DNA of 64,000 bases from an uncultured Streptococcus sp. GTDB lineage: Bacteria; Bacillota; Bacilli; Lactobacillales; Streptococcaceae. Location: NCBI GenBank assembly GCA_934196125.1, contig CAKPVT010000001.1:37079-101078 (forward strand), in the 5' to 3' direction. This document shows positions 1-8,039 of this stretch, one piece after another (positions within the stretch are counted from its first letter, which is position 1; each line of letters opens with the position of its first letter). The position numbers and the translations under genes are program-made. A model generated the notes under the pieces. It worked only from the letters and a program-made list of their open reading frames with translations. It was not told the origin of the DNA and searched no databases.

Positions 1-2
1 CT

Positions 3-149
3 TATGGTGATGACGATATTGTTAATTTTGTCGTGCAACCGACACCGCATTTTTTAGAAGATAAGAAACGGATGCAGGTCTATCGTGAACGCCTTGCTAA
101 GAAAGATTGGCAGGAAAAATGGCCAAACTTACAGCTATTTGATAAATAA
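3..149 (+). CDS. 3' end of an unrecognised CDS (partial)
   Basis: The frame starting at base 3 is open from the window edge to a TAA at 147-149 and gives 48 C-terminal residues ending in QLFDK. The stretch is hydrophilic and rich in Lys, Arg and Asp with several aromatics, which fits the tail of a soluble protein. The gene runs co-directionally into the copper operon promoter about 70 bases downstream. I do not recognise the family, and the fragment is too short to assign a function. Confidence 0.6.
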   Translation, partial: YGDDDIVNFVVQPTPHFLEDKKRMQVYRERLAKKDWQEKWPNLQLFDK

Positions 150-218
150 GAATAATACGCTAGGTGAAACAGATTGCTTTGATTTTTGCAATGTGTTTCA
201 TTTTTTAATCTTTTATCG

Positions 219-262
219 TTGACAAATGTAAACAATAATCATATAATAAATCTACAAACGTA
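219..262 (+). promoter_or_regulatory. copYAZ promoter with two cop boxes
   Basis: A consensus promoter is visible: TTGACA at 219-224, a 17-base spacer, and TATAAT at 242-247. GACAAATGTA at 221-230 matches the CopY operator consensus KACANNTGTA exactly and overlaps the -35. TACAAACGTA at 253-262 matches with one mismatch and covers the expected start of transcription. Two boxes flanking the -10 is the known arrangement in streptococcal and enterococcal cop operons. CopY bound here should block RNA polymerase until copper displaces its zinc. Confidence 0.85.
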
Positions 263-289
263 AACTAAAACTATTTTAAGGAGGTAACA

Positions 290-721
290 ATGTCAATTTC
301 AAATGCAGAATGGGAAATCATGCGTGTTGTTTGGACGAAAGAGGAAACAACTAGCAGCCAGATTTTGGAAATTCTCGAGCAAAAGACAGACTGGACAGCC
401 TCAACCGTTAAAACATTGTTGAAACGACTAGTGGATAAAGGCTATCTAGCAACACAGAAATCGGGCAAATCATTTCTTTATTCAGCACTTGTTTCTGAAG
501 AAGAAGCTATTAATCGACAAGCCGATGAGCTTTTTGATAAATTTTGTCAGCGCAAGTATACTGCGATTATCAAACATCTCGTGGAAACAACGCTGATGAC
601 AATGGCAGATATTAACGACTTGCAAGCTCTGCTATTGTCCAAAAAAGAAGAGGCACTTGAAGAAGTGCCGTGCAATTGCATCCCTGGGCAATGTCGCTGT
701 AAAGCTCATTTGAGTGCTTAG
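290..721 (+). CDS. copY: Copper-responsive repressor CopY
   Basis: 143-residue BlaI/MecI/CopY-family repressor. The N-terminal two thirds is a winged-helix domain (about residues 5-75, with the recognition region around TASTVKTLLKRL). The C-terminus carries the metal-binding signature CNCIPGQCRC, that is CxCx4CxC, which separates CopY from MecI/BlaI. In this family Zn(II) holds the DNA-binding dimer and Cu(I) releases it. An AAGGAGG ribosome-binding site lies 5 bases before the ATG. It is the first gene of copY-copA-copZ and should repress its own operon through the two upstream cop boxes. Length is normal for the family. Confidence 0.93.
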   Translation: MSISNAEWEIMRVVWTKEETTSSQILEILEQKTDWTASTVKTLLKRLVDKGYLATQKSGKSFLYSALVSEEEAINRQADELFDKFCQRKYTAIIKHLVETTLMTMADINDLQALLLSKKEEALEEVPCNCIPGQCRCKAHLSA

Positions 722-744
722 GGTTAGATTGGAAAGGAAAATAA

Positions 745-2982
745 ATGGCAAAAGAAGAAGTTTTCGTCATTGACGGCATGACCTGTGCAGCTTGTGCCTT
801 AACGGTTGAAAATGCTGTTAAAAAGCTAGACCATGTTGACTCCGCTGTTGTCAATCTAACAACGGAGAAAATGACGGTGGATTATAATCCTGACTTAGTC
901 AGTGAAAAAGAAATTGAAAAAGCGGTAGCAGATGCAGGTTATAGCGCCAGCGTTTTTGACCCGACAACGGCAAAGAGTCAATCAGAGCGCCAAAGTGAAG
1001 CCACACAGAATATGTGGCATAAGTTTCTTTTATCAGCTTTGTTTGCGATACCGCTCCTCTATATTTCTATGGGAAGTATGGTGGGGCTTTGGGTGCCAGA
1101 AATCATCAGCATGTCAGCTCACCCATTGAACTTTGTTTTGATTCAGCTGATTTTGACGCTTCCTGTCATGTATTTTGGACGTCGTTTTTATGTCAATGGC
1201 TTTCGCTCATTGTTTAAAGGGCATCCTAATATGGACTCGTTGGTTGCCTTGGCAACAACGGCTGCCTTCGTTTACAGCCTTTACGGTGTTTATCATATGA
1301 TACTGGGGCATAGCCACCACGCGCATATGCTGTATTTTGAATCAGTTGCGGTGATTTTGACCTTAATCACTCTCGGGAAATACTTTGAAACGCTGTCAAA
1401 AGGTCGCACGTCAGATGCCATTCAAAAATTGGTGAAATTATCAGCCAAAGAAGCAACGGTTATCCGTGACGGTGTGGAACAAGCTGTTGCGATTGAGGAC
1501 GTGCGCATTGGAGACCTCATTTTAGTAAAACCTGGGGAAAAAATCCCTGTTGACGGTAGTGTGGTTTCAGGGCACTCGGCGATTGATGAGTCAATGTTGA
1601 CAGGGGAAAGTATCCCAGTTGAGAAAGCCACAGAGGATAAGGTTTATGGTGCTTCAATCAATGGACAAGGGGCGCTAACCATTCGTGCTGAAAAAGTTGG
1701 TGATGAAACCTTGCTCGCCCAAATTATTAAATTGGTTGAGGATGCGCAGCAAACCAAAGCACCGATTGCTAAAATTGCGGATAAGGTAGCAGGTGTTTTT
1801 GTTCCAACTGTTATCGTGATTGCGCTTGTCACCTTCATTTTCTGGTACTTGATTATGGGACAAACCTTTGTCTTTGCTTTCCAAGTTGCCATTGCGGTTC
1901 TTGTCATTGCTTGTCCTTGTGCGCTTGGTCTTGCAACACCGACAGCGATTATGGTCGGAACTGGTCGCGGTGCTGAAAATGGGATCCTCTATAAACGCGG
2001 TGATACCCTTGAAAATGCTCACCACCTTGATACCATTGTCTTTGATAAAACAGGAACTATCACCCAAGGCAAACCACAAGTTGTTGATATTTTTGCTTAC
2101 CAAGGTGATAAAGATAAGCTTCTTGCACAAGTTGCCTCAATCGAGAAATTGTCAGAACACCCTCTTAGTCAAGCTGTTGTGGAAAAAGCATCCGCAGATA
2201 AGTTAGCTTTGACAGAGGTCACACAATTTAAGTCCTTAACAGGATTTGGCTTGCAGGCTGATATTGATGGACAAACAGTTTATGTCGGGAACTGCAAGTT
2301 AATGGAAAAATATCAGGTTGACTTGACCGCCACTCAAGAAGCGGTGCTGGCTGCGACTCAAAAAGGACAAACACCGATTTACATCTCGGCAAATGCACAA
2401 CTACTAGGACTTATCACCGTAGCTGATTTACTAAAAGTAGACAGTAAAGAAACCGTTGCTAAATTGCAAGAAAAAGGCATTGACGTTGTCATGCTGACAG
2501 GCGACAATAGCAAGACAGCACAAGCTATTGCCAAACAAGCTGGTATCAAAAATGTTATTAGCGAAGTTCTACCAGACCAGAAATCGCAAGCCATTCAGGA
2601 TTTGCAAAGTCAAGGAAAAATGGTTGCCATGGTTGGTGACGGGATAAATGACGCACCTTCCTTAGCGGTAGCGGATATTGGTATCGCTGTCGGTTCTGGG
2701 ACAGACATTGCTATTGAATCAGCAGATATTATTCTCATGAAACCAGAAATTTCAGATGTTCTGAAAGCCTTGAGCATTAGTCGTTTAACGATTAAAATTA
2801 TCAAGGAAAATCTTTTCTGGGCATTTATCTACAATATCTTAGCGATTCCTGTCGCTATGGGTGTATTATATCTATTTGGTGGACCTCTGTTAAATCCAAT
2901 GATTGCAGGACTTGCCATGGGATTTAGTTCAGTTTCAGTCGTCCTCAATGCCCTTCGCCTAAAATATATTAAACTGAATTAA
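745..2982 (+). CDS. copA: Copper-exporting P1B-type ATPase CopA
   Basis: 745 residues. One N-terminal heavy-metal-associated domain has the GMTCAAC motif (Cys14, Cys17). The P-type ATPase core follows: TGES actuator motif, membrane CPC motif (Cys390-Pro-Cys392) in ACPCALGLATP, phosphorylation motif DKTGT (Asp434), the SEHPL nucleotide-domain motif, and GDGINDAP. The CPC motif with the single Cys-rich domain marks a Cu(I) exporter. It should pump cytoplasmic Cu(I) out across the membrane, fed by CopZ. It lies 23 bases after copY with a GGAAAGGAAA ribosome-binding site. Length is normal and I see no lesion. Confidence 0.94.
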   Translation: MAKEEVFVIDGMTCAACALTVENAVKKLDHVDSAVVNLTTEKMTVDYNPDLVSEKEIEKAVADAGYSASVFDPTTAKSQSERQSEATQNMWHKFLLSALFAIPLLYISMGSMVGLWVPEIISMSAHPLNFVLIQLILTLPVMYFGRRFYVNGFRSLFKGHPNMDSLVALATTAAFVYSLYGVYHMILGHSHHAHMLYFESVAVILTLITLGKYFETLSKGRTSDAIQKLVKLSAKEATVIRDGVEQAVAIEDVRIGDLILVKPGEKIPVDGSVVSGHSAIDESMLTGESIPVEKATEDKVYGASINGQGALTIRAEKVGDETLLAQIIKLVEDAQQTKAPIAKIADKVAGVFVPTVIVIALVTFIFWYLIMGQTFVFAFQVAIAVLVIACPCALGLATPTAIMVGTGRGAENGILYKRGDTLENAHHLDTIVFDKTGTITQGKPQVVDIFAYQGDKDKLLAQVASIEKLSEHPLSQAVVEKASADKLALTEVTQFKSLTGFGLQADIDGQTVYVGNCKLMEKYQVDLTATQEAVLAATQKGQTPIYISANAQLLGLITVADLLKVDSKETVAKLQEKGIDVVMLTGDNSKTAQAIAKQAGIKNVISEVLPDQKSQAIQDLQSQGKMVAMVGDGINDAPSLAVADIGIAVGSGTDIAIESADIILMKPEISDVLKALSISRLTIKIIKENLFWAFIYNILAIPVAMGVLYLFGGPLLNPMIAGLAMGFSSVSVVLNALRLKYIKLN

Positions 2983-3003
2983 TGATAAACAAAGGAGTTT
3001 CAC

Positions 3004-3207
3004 ATAGAAAAAACGTATGAAGTTACTGGCATGAAATGCCAAGGTTGTGTCAAAACAGTGACAGAAAAATTGTCAGCTGTTCGTGGCGTTGAAAAAGTGG
3101 TTGTTGATTTGGATAAAAAACAAGCAACCGTCACAGGAAATCCTTTCAAGCTCTCCCTAAAACGAGCACTCAAGGGGACAAAATTCATCCTTGGAAAAGA
3201 AATTTAA
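3004..3207 (+). CDS. copZ: Copper chaperone CopZ, apparent ATA start codon
   Basis: The frame 3004-3207 encodes 67 residues beginning (I/M)EKTYEVTGMKCQGC, a heavy-metal-associated domain with the GMKCxxC Cu(I) site. CopZ ferries Cu(I) to CopA and to CopY. An AAAGGAG ribosome-binding site (2991-2997) sits 6 bases before codon 3004, where the start should be, but the codon is ATA. The frame has a TAA just upstream (2986-2988), so no earlier ATG exists. The first in-frame ATG (3031) is inside the metal motif and would remove the first beta strand. Either ATA initiates weakly, or copZ is a start-codon mutant, or this is a sequencing error. The coding region is otherwise intact and of normal length. 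Confidence 0.75.
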   Translation: MEKTYEVTGMKCQGCVKTVTEKLSAVRGVEKVVVDLDKKQATVTGNPFKLSLKRALKGTKFILGKEI

Positions 3208-3225
3208 AAGAATTTCAAAAATCAT

Positions 3226-3252
3226 AAAAAACAGACTCAGTGCTGTTTTTTT
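3226..3252 (+). terminator. Terminator after the cop operon
   Basis: Inverted repeat AAAAAACAG / CTGTTTTTT around an 8-base loop that can itself fold (ACT/AGT), ending in a T run. It lies 19 bases after the copZ stop. Confidence 0.75.
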
Positions 3253-3305
3253 GCGTTAAAAATGATAAACTAGTCTAGTAAGAAAAAAATGAATTTGGAA
3301 CGAAA

Positions 3306-3923
3306 ATGACAATAGATATTTGGGATATTTTAAATGTTATCGGAACGATTGCTTTTGCACTTTCAGGAGCTATTGTTGCCATGGAAGAAGATTTTGACAT
3401 TCTAGGATTGTTTATCTTAGGATTTATAACAGCTTTTGGTGGTGGTGCCATTCGTAATCTTTTGATAGGATTGCCCATTAGTGCGCTTTGGTCGCAAGGT
3501 CAAGCATTTTATTTTGCCTTGGTTGCTATGCTATTTATCATGGTATTTCCAAATCTCATTACTCATAAAAGTTGGAGGAAGGCAGAAGTGTTGACGGATG
3601 CTATCGGGCTAGCGACGTTTAGCGTGCAAGGAGCTATGTATGCGGTGAAATTGCATCAACCCTTGAGTGCAGTCATTGTTGCGGCAGTTTTGACTGGTGC
3701 AGGTGGCGGTATTGTTCGTGATACTTTAGCAGGGCGAAAACCTGGGGTGTTACGAAGCGATGTTTATGCAGGTTGGTCAATTTTAGCAGCACTAGCGATT
3801 TACTTTAAAATCGTCCATAACGATTCAGGTTATTATTTGCTTGTTTTGATTCTGACCAGCTTACGTATGATAGGTTACTGGCGTCAATGGCATTTGCCAA
3901 AAATTAAACGGAAGGTCACTTAG
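3306..3923 (+). CDS. TRIC/UPF0126 family membrane protein (YicG-like)
   Basis: 205-residue polytopic protein with about six to seven hydrophobic segments. It shows the internal duplication of the UPF0126 family, with glycine-arginine motifs GGGAIRNLL in the first half and GAGGGIVRDTL in the second. Bacterial members are homologues of trimeric intracellular cation channels and probably conduct monovalent cations; the physiological role in streptococci is not established. The ribosome-binding site is weak (GGAACG), but the ATG fits the family N-terminus. It lies 2 bases before a HAD phosphatase gene, so the two are co-transcribed. Confidence 0.85.
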   Translation: MTIDIWDILNVIGTIAFALSGAIVAMEEDFDILGLFILGFITAFGGGAIRNLLIGLPISALWSQGQAFYFALVAMLFIMVFPNLITHKSWRKAEVLTDAIGLATFSVQGAMYAVKLHQPLSAVIVAAVLTGAGGGIVRDTLAGRKPGVLRSDVYAGWSILAALAIYFKIVHNDSGYYLLVLILTSLRMIGYWRQWHLPKIKRKVT

Positions 3924-3925
3924 AA

Positions 3926-4738
3926 ATGATTAAATTAATTGCAATTGATTTAGACGGAACTTTACTGAATTCAGATAAAAAAATTCCTGATGAAAATATC
4001 AAAGCTATTCAGAAAGCTGCTAAAGCAGGTGTGAAAATTGTTCTTTGTACAGGACGACCAAAATCAGGAATTCTGCCTTATTTTGAACGACTTGGCTTGA
4101 CTGATGAAGAATACATTATTATGAATAATGGCTGCAGCATTTACAATACTAAGAATTGGGAGCTTGTCAGTTATGCCCAAGTTAATAATGATGAATTGGA
4201 CAAATTAGACCAAGTGTTAGCGGACTATCCAGAGGTTTGCTTGACATTGACAGGCGAAAAACATTATTATGCCGTTGGAAGCGAAGTGCCAGAATTGGTT
4301 CAATACGATGCAGGGCTTGTTTTCGATACAGCTAAAGCTGTTAGCATTGATGAATTGAAAGCTAGTTCAGAAATTATCTTCCAAGCCATGTATATGGCAA
4401 GAGCGCCTTATTTGGACCCATTCCAAGAAGCCAAAGAAAGCGCCTTGGCAGCTGAATTTAGCGTGGTGCGCAGTCAAGAATACATCTTTGAAGCTATGCC
4501 GAAAGGTTATACAAAAGCTACGGCTCTTAAAGCTTTGTCAGAAAAACTTGGCTTTACTCCAGCAGAAGTAATGGCAATCGGTGATGCTGCTAATGACATT
4601 GAAATGCTAGAATTTGCTGATAACAGTATTGCCATGGGAAATGCGACTGACGAAGTCAAAGCGCTTTGCCGCTACGAAACAACAACCAACGACCAAGCAG
4701 GCGTAGCCCAAGCCATTTACGATTATGTGTTGAAATAA
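3926..4738 (+). CDS. Cof-type HAD-IIB sugar-phosphatase (YidA-like)
   Basis: 270 residues. HAD motif I is IDLDGTLLNS (nucleophile and acid/base Asp pair near residues 8-10), motif II is the LCTGRP region, and motif IV is IGDAANDIEML. A large cap inserted between motifs II and III is typical of the Cof/YidA subfamily. Such enzymes hydrolyse phosphate from small sugar phosphates or cofactors with broad specificity, so the substrate cannot be read from sequence. The gene sits 2 bases after the TRIC gene and ends at a strong bidirectional terminator. Confidence 0.9.
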   Translation: MIKLIAIDLDGTLLNSDKKIPDENIKAIQKAAKAGVKIVLCTGRPKSGILPYFERLGLTDEEYIIMNNGCSIYNTKNWELVSYAQVNNDELDKLDQVLADYPEVCLTLTGEKHYYAVGSEVPELVQYDAGLVFDTAKAVSIDELKASSEIIFQAMYMARAPYLDPFQEAKESALAAEFSVVRSQEYIFEAMPKGYTKATALKALSEKLGFTPAEVMAIGDAANDIEMLEFADNSIAMGNATDEVKALCRYETTTNDQAGVAQAIYDYVLK

Positions 4739-4740
4739 AT

Positions 4741-4784
4741 TATAGAAAAAACTCCAACTAATTTGAGTTGGAGTTTTTTCTATA
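4741..4784. terminator. Bidirectional terminator between convergent genes
   Basis: Perfect 19-base inverted repeat: 4741-4759 pairs with 4766-4784 around a 6-base loop. The A-rich and T-rich arms give T runs on both strands, so it can end the HAD phosphatase transcript and the converging TetR transcript. It overlaps the last codons of the minus-strand gene by a few bases. Confidence 0.85.
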
Positions 4785-5352
4785 AGAAAAGTGGTAAACC
4801 AATAGCGGCTACTTCTTCGGCAGGAATTCGCATATCGTCGGCTACCCAGTTTGAGAGGACCGAGATAATGGCATTGCTCCAGAAAGAATTAGTGTAGCGA
4901 GAATCATGCTTTTTCTTGAAACGTTGATAAGCTTTTAAGCGTTTAGAAACGATACTTGTCAATAGCTTTTCAAGGTGCTGTTCAAAAATCATTCGTAAAA
5001 CGTTGGCTTCCTTTTTCGCCTCCGTCAATATGAAAAGCCACGCTCGGAAGAGCTGTGTCTTTAAATCGAAATTTTTGATGTCTCGAAAAATACGGCGAAC
5101 AATTTGCGTTAAAATAGATTCAAGAATGGCTTCCTTAGATTTGTGATTTCGATAGAAAGCATTACGTGAAACGCCAGCTTTAGCGACAAGTTCAGAAATC
5201 GTAATTTGATTTAGTGGTTTCTTTTCAAGAAGAAGTAAAAGCGCAGTTTCAAGTGATTCACGCGTTAATTTTCGTGCCTCCTTGTTGGACACCTGCAAAT
5301 TTTGCAAGGATTTTTGTGAAATTGTTTTTCCGTCATGACAAAATCCTCTCAC
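4780..5352 (-). CDS. TetR/AcrR-family regulator (DhaS-like), uncertain N-terminus
   Basis: The open frame gives up to 190 residues. The TetR helix-turn-helix is clear at ITISELVAKAGVSRNAFYRN, followed by a helical C-terminal domain. It is divergent from the DegV/FakB gene, as expected for a local regulator; the ligand is unknown. The farthest upstream start in frame is a GTG at 5352 with no ribosome-binding site. A good GAGAGGA site 7 bases before an ATG at 5336 points into another frame, which would read MTEKQFHKN and stop early. So the true N-terminus may be interrupted by a small indel near 5290-5320, or translation starts at the internal GTG before SNKEARKLTRESL. Family identity is secure; the start is not. 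Confidence 0.75.
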   Translation of the reverse strand: MRGFCHDGKTISQKSLQNLQVSNKEARKLTRESLETALLLLLEKKPLNQITISELVAKAGVSRNAFYRNHKSKEAILESILTQIVRRIFRDIKNFDLKTQLFRAWLFILTEAKKEANVLRMIFEQHLEKLLTSIVSKRLKAYQRFKKKHDSRYTNSFWSNAIISVLSNWVADDMRIPAEEVAAIGLPLFL

Positions 5353-5469
5353 TTGTGACGTCTTATTGTTTTTGATAGCTAAGATAAAGGCTCTAATGAT
5401 ATAATTTTAGGAGAAAATACTTTGTTTGTCAAATAATATCAAAATCAAAAGAAATGGAGGAAAAGAGAT

Positions 5470-6305
5470 TTGACTTGGAAAATTGTGACAGATTCTGGCT
5501 GTGATATTAAACATATCGAAGCTATCGCAGACCACACAGAATTTCAAAATGTCCCTCTAACAATACAGATTGGCTCAGAAATTTTTGTGGATGATGAAGG
5601 GTTAGATGTCGATAATATGATGGCAAGTATGTATGCAAGTCCTACATCATCAAAATCAAGTTGTCCAAGCCCAGATGCCTTCTTACAAGCCTACCAAGGC
5701 GCTGAAAATGTCATTGCTATTACGATTACAGGAAATTTATCAGGAAGTCAAAACAGTGCTCAAGTGGCTAAAAATATGCTTCTTGAAGAACACCCGAATG
5801 TTAATATTTATGTGATTGACTCACTATCTGCAGGCGGTGAAATTGACTTGATTGTTTTAGAATTAAACCGTCTAATTGCTAAAGGTCTCAGCTTTGATGA
5901 GGTGGTCGAAGCGATTACCGCTTACCAAGCTAAGACCAAATTACTCTTTATTCTTGCTCGTGTGGATAACTTGGTAAAAAATGGTCGCTTGAGCAAATTG
6001 ATTGGTAAAGTCATCGGACTTCTTAACATTCGTATGGTCGGAAAAGCTAGTGACGAAGGGACTTTAGAGCTTCTTCACAAGGCAAGAGGTCAGAAAAAAG
6101 AACAATCAATGAAATGTTCAAAGAAGGTTATCAAGGTGGCAAAGTCATGATTACTCACGCCAACAATGAAAAAGCTTGCCAACAGCTAAGTGATAAAATC
6201 AAAGAGAAATACCCTCAAGCCGATATCACATTTATCAAAGCTTCAGGACTTTGTAGCTTCTATGGTGAAGATGGTGGTATCTTATTAGGATACGAAACAA
6301 AATAA
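5470..6305 (+). pseudogene. DegV/FakB fatty-acid-binding protein, frameshifted
   Basis: A TTG start with a strong GGAGG site begins a DegV-family protein (WKIVTDSGCDI; TGNLSGS; RVDNLVKNGRLSK). The frame breaks near 6090: the first part runs on to a TAG at 6148-6150 with an aberrant tail. The genuine C-terminus continues in the -1 frame to 6305 (GGKVMITHANNEKA, ASGLCSFYGEDG, LGYETK). Restoring one T at about 6090 (GGTCAG to GGTTCAG) would rejoin the halves as RGSEKRTINEMFKEGY, giving about 278 residues, normal for the family. FakB proteins present bound fatty acids to the kinase FakA for incorporation into phospholipid. As sequenced the C-terminal subdomain is lost. Other FakB paralogues usually exist in streptococci. 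Confidence 0.85.
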
Positions 6306-6311
6306 ACGTTT

Positions 6312-6345
6312 AAACACCCAAGATGAATATCAGTCTTGGGTGTTT
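6312..6345. terminator. Terminator between convergent genes
   Basis: AAACACCCAAGA (6312-6323) pairs with TCTTGGGTGTTT (6334-6345). It follows the DegV stop directly and overlaps the end of the minus-strand YgjV-like gene, so it probably works for both strands. Confidence 0.8.
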
Positions 6346-6845
6346 TGTGTATGACGATTTAAGCCACTGTATTTTTTAATAGCAATAAGTGTTGTAATTG
6401 TGATGACCACGTCCATAACTAAAGCAGGATAGGCTTTAATGGTGAAGTCGTATAAAGACCAAAGTAGCATATTCTCAACCGTTACCCAGCGAAGCCATTG
6501 TCCCCTATCAGTCAAAAAAGAAACGATAGTATAAGATACTGATGAAATCAAAGGTAAACAGCCGATTAATCCTGAATTATTGACATGAATGCCTAATGTT
6601 ACTTGAATGATAACGAGGAGAACAGTTGTATAAATTGAATCCCATTTCTTAATCATGAGCGTATTTCGAATAATAGAAACACTGATAGAAATAGCTCCCG
6701 TATAGCCACCCAACAAAAAATTGGCAACCATGGTAAAGAAATAATCAGACAGTTGCCAACTCAACATGCTTTTCTTAGTTTTGGCAAAAGATGAGATTGC
6801 TAAACAAGTTGCGCCAATGGCTGAAAAGACAAGCCCGATTGACAT
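6330..6845 (-). CDS. YgjV-family inner-membrane protein
   Basis: 171 residues with five to six hydrophobic segments and short polar loops, starting MSIGLVFSAIGA. The overall pattern, including a conserved-looking NFLLGGYTGA loop, resembles the YgjV (Imp-YgjV) family, whose function is unknown. It follows the repeat-bearing anchored protein gene by 5 bases on the same strand, so the two form one transcript reading toward the terminator shared with the DegV gene. The track shows no lesion. Confidence 0.65.
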   Translation of the reverse strand: MSIGLVFSAIGATCLAISSFAKTKKSMLSWQLSDYFFTMVANFLLGGYTGAISISVSIIRNTLMIKKWDSIYTTVLLVIIQVTLGIHVNNSGLIGCLPLISSVSYTIVSFLTDRGQWLRWVTVENMLLWSLYDFTIKAYPALVMDVVITITTLIAIKKYSGLNRHTQNTQD

Positions 6846-6850
6846 AATGA

Positions 6851-7432
6851 TTAATATCCGTAAGAATCGCTATTAGTGACAGTCGAATCAAAATAAGTAT
6901 TATCGTAAGTGCTGTATGTTGAATCACCTGAAATAGTATTGCTTTGTGTAGTTGCTGCTGCGATAGCATTAGAAACAGCATCCAGACGAGCTTGAAGTTG
7001 GTCTTTGACGGTTTTATTTGTTAGAACATCAATTGCTGCTTGTGCCGCAGTGACATTTGCGCTTGTTTGTTCAGATTCTGCCGTTGCAACAGCTGTTTCC
7101 GCATTGCTTTCATTGGTTACTTCAGCAGAGACAGCATCCAATTGTGATTGTAAATCTGTTTTTTTACTTTCATCGGAAAGTTTATTAATGGCTGCTTGGG
7201 CATTGGTAACAGCTTCTGACGTAGGATTGGCTTGTGCTTCTGCGAGCAATGCTTCTGCATTAGCTTCTAACTCTTCTTCGCTAGTAGATGATGAAGATGA
7301 GACAGCAGTAGTTGTTTGTGAACTTGATGTGCTGGCATAATTGTTACCAAAGATTAGGTAAATACCAGCTCCAAAAGCAATTAAAATAATGCTAAGAATG
7401 AGATAAGTAACTTCACTTCTTGAGGTTTTCAT
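6851..7432 (-). CDS. Membrane-anchored protein with two approx. 40-residue helical repeats
   Basis: 193 residues. An N-terminal membrane segment (about residues 9-29, YLILSIILIAFGAGIYLIFG) has no lipobox. A Ser/Thr-rich linker follows. Two tandem repeats come next, each with the pattern AQAAI-(L)-...LQ.(Q/R)LDAVS (about residues 62-110 and 112-155). The C-terminal tail is rich in Ser, Thr and Tyr. Such repeats are frequent in extracellular, predicted three-helix surface domains of streptococci. There is no LPXTG motif. I do not assign a function; an extracellular binding or spacer role is inference. It has a GAAAAGGAG site before the ATG. Confidence 0.7.
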   Translation of the reverse strand: MKTSRSEVTYLILSIILIAFGAGIYLIFGNNYASTSSSQTTTAVSSSSSTSEEELEANAEALLAEAQANPTSEAVTNAQAAINKLSDESKKTDLQSQLDAVSAEVTNESNAETAVATAESEQTSANVTAAQAAIDVLTNKTVKDQLQARLDAVSNAIAAATTQSNTISGDSTYSTYDNTYFDSTVTNSDSYGY

Positions 7433-7539
7433 GAAAGCTCCTTTTCCTTTTTATAAATTAGATGCTACTTCAATAATGTAGCGTTATTCGATAAGTCAAA
7501 TAATGTTAAACTTCTGTGATTAACAGAGCATCTTTCTAT

Positions 7540-7548
7540 ATTATAACA
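7540..7548 (-). promoter_or_regulatory. Extended -10 promoter for the anchored-protein/YgjV operon
   Basis: On the minus strand the sequence reads TGTTATAAT (7548 to 7540), a consensus extended -10 element. Transcription would start near 7533, leaving a leader of about 100 bases before the ATG at 7432. Confidence 0.6.
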
Positions 7549-7870
7549 TAGAAATGACAGCGCATTAATTTTTTTCGATATTCTCTTAAAAATTTAGGCT
7601 AATTTAACCTAAAACGATTATACTGCCAAAAAGGAAATTTCAAAAAATGATCGATTATTAAAAAATCAGTTTTTTATCATTTTAGAAAAAGAACATTATA
7701 TTATCCAATTAGAGAGGGATAAAAGCTGAATCAGCGAAACTTCCTATATTTCAACAATAAAACAGTCACTGATAGCAGATTTTGCTAAAAATGGCTGTTT
7801 TTTCTTATTTTCTCGTTGAGAATGAGAGTTAAAAATAACGGTGTTGAGAATTGCACTGTTAACTAGAAAG
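7549..7870. other. AT-rich intergenic stretch, possible island edge
   Basis: No convincing gene is visible in these 320 bases. One terminator-like structure, AAAACAG (7759-7765) with CTGTTTT (7795-7801) around a nested TAGCA/TGCTA hairpin and followed by T residues, lies at 7759-7804 with no gene upstream of it on the plus strand. It could be the tail of a deleted gene. This may mark the left edge of the accessory island. Confidence 0.4.
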
Positions 7871-7877
7871 ATAATTG

Positions 7878-7901
7878 TGGTATAATAAATACATCAGGAG
7901 G
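7878..7901 (+). promoter_or_regulatory. Promoter and ribosome-binding site of the unknown cassette
   Basis: TGGTATAAT at 7878-7886 is an extended -10 element. AGGAGG at 7896-7901 sits 6 bases before the ATG at 7908. This is the only strong translation signal at the head of the four-gene cassette, because the next gene overlaps the first without its own good site. Confidence 0.65.
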
Positions 7902-7907
7902 TTCACT

Positions 7908-8039
7908 ATGGTTGAATTTACTCTTGAACCTTTTGCTAACGACACTTTCAAATTGCTTAAATCATTGAAAGAAAACCAAGTTGAAGTAAAAGGCATTTAT
8001 TACATACCGCTTTCTCAACAAGAAATGGATAGATGCTGA
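7908..8039 (+). CDS. 43-residue leader protein of the unknown cassette
   Basis: Small ORF MVEFTLEPFAND... ending QQEMDRC, with the best ribosome-binding site of the cassette. Its TGA at 8037-8039 overlaps the ATG of the next gene (8033) in the pattern ATGCTGA, a 7-base overlap, so translation of the large gene is probably coupled to it. It is mixed in character, with no membrane segment. It could be a true small protein, a coupling leader, or the displaced N-terminus of the large protein after an indel; the strong site and overlap favour the first two. I recognise no family. Confidence 0.55.
   Translation: MVEFTLEPFANDTFKLLKSLKENQVEVKGIYYIPLSQQEMDRC

Noticed and set aside
7005..7340. Plus-strand ORF of 111 residues opposite the repeat protein
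   Set aside because: It mirrors an Ala/Ser-rich coding sequence on the other strand; no start signal.
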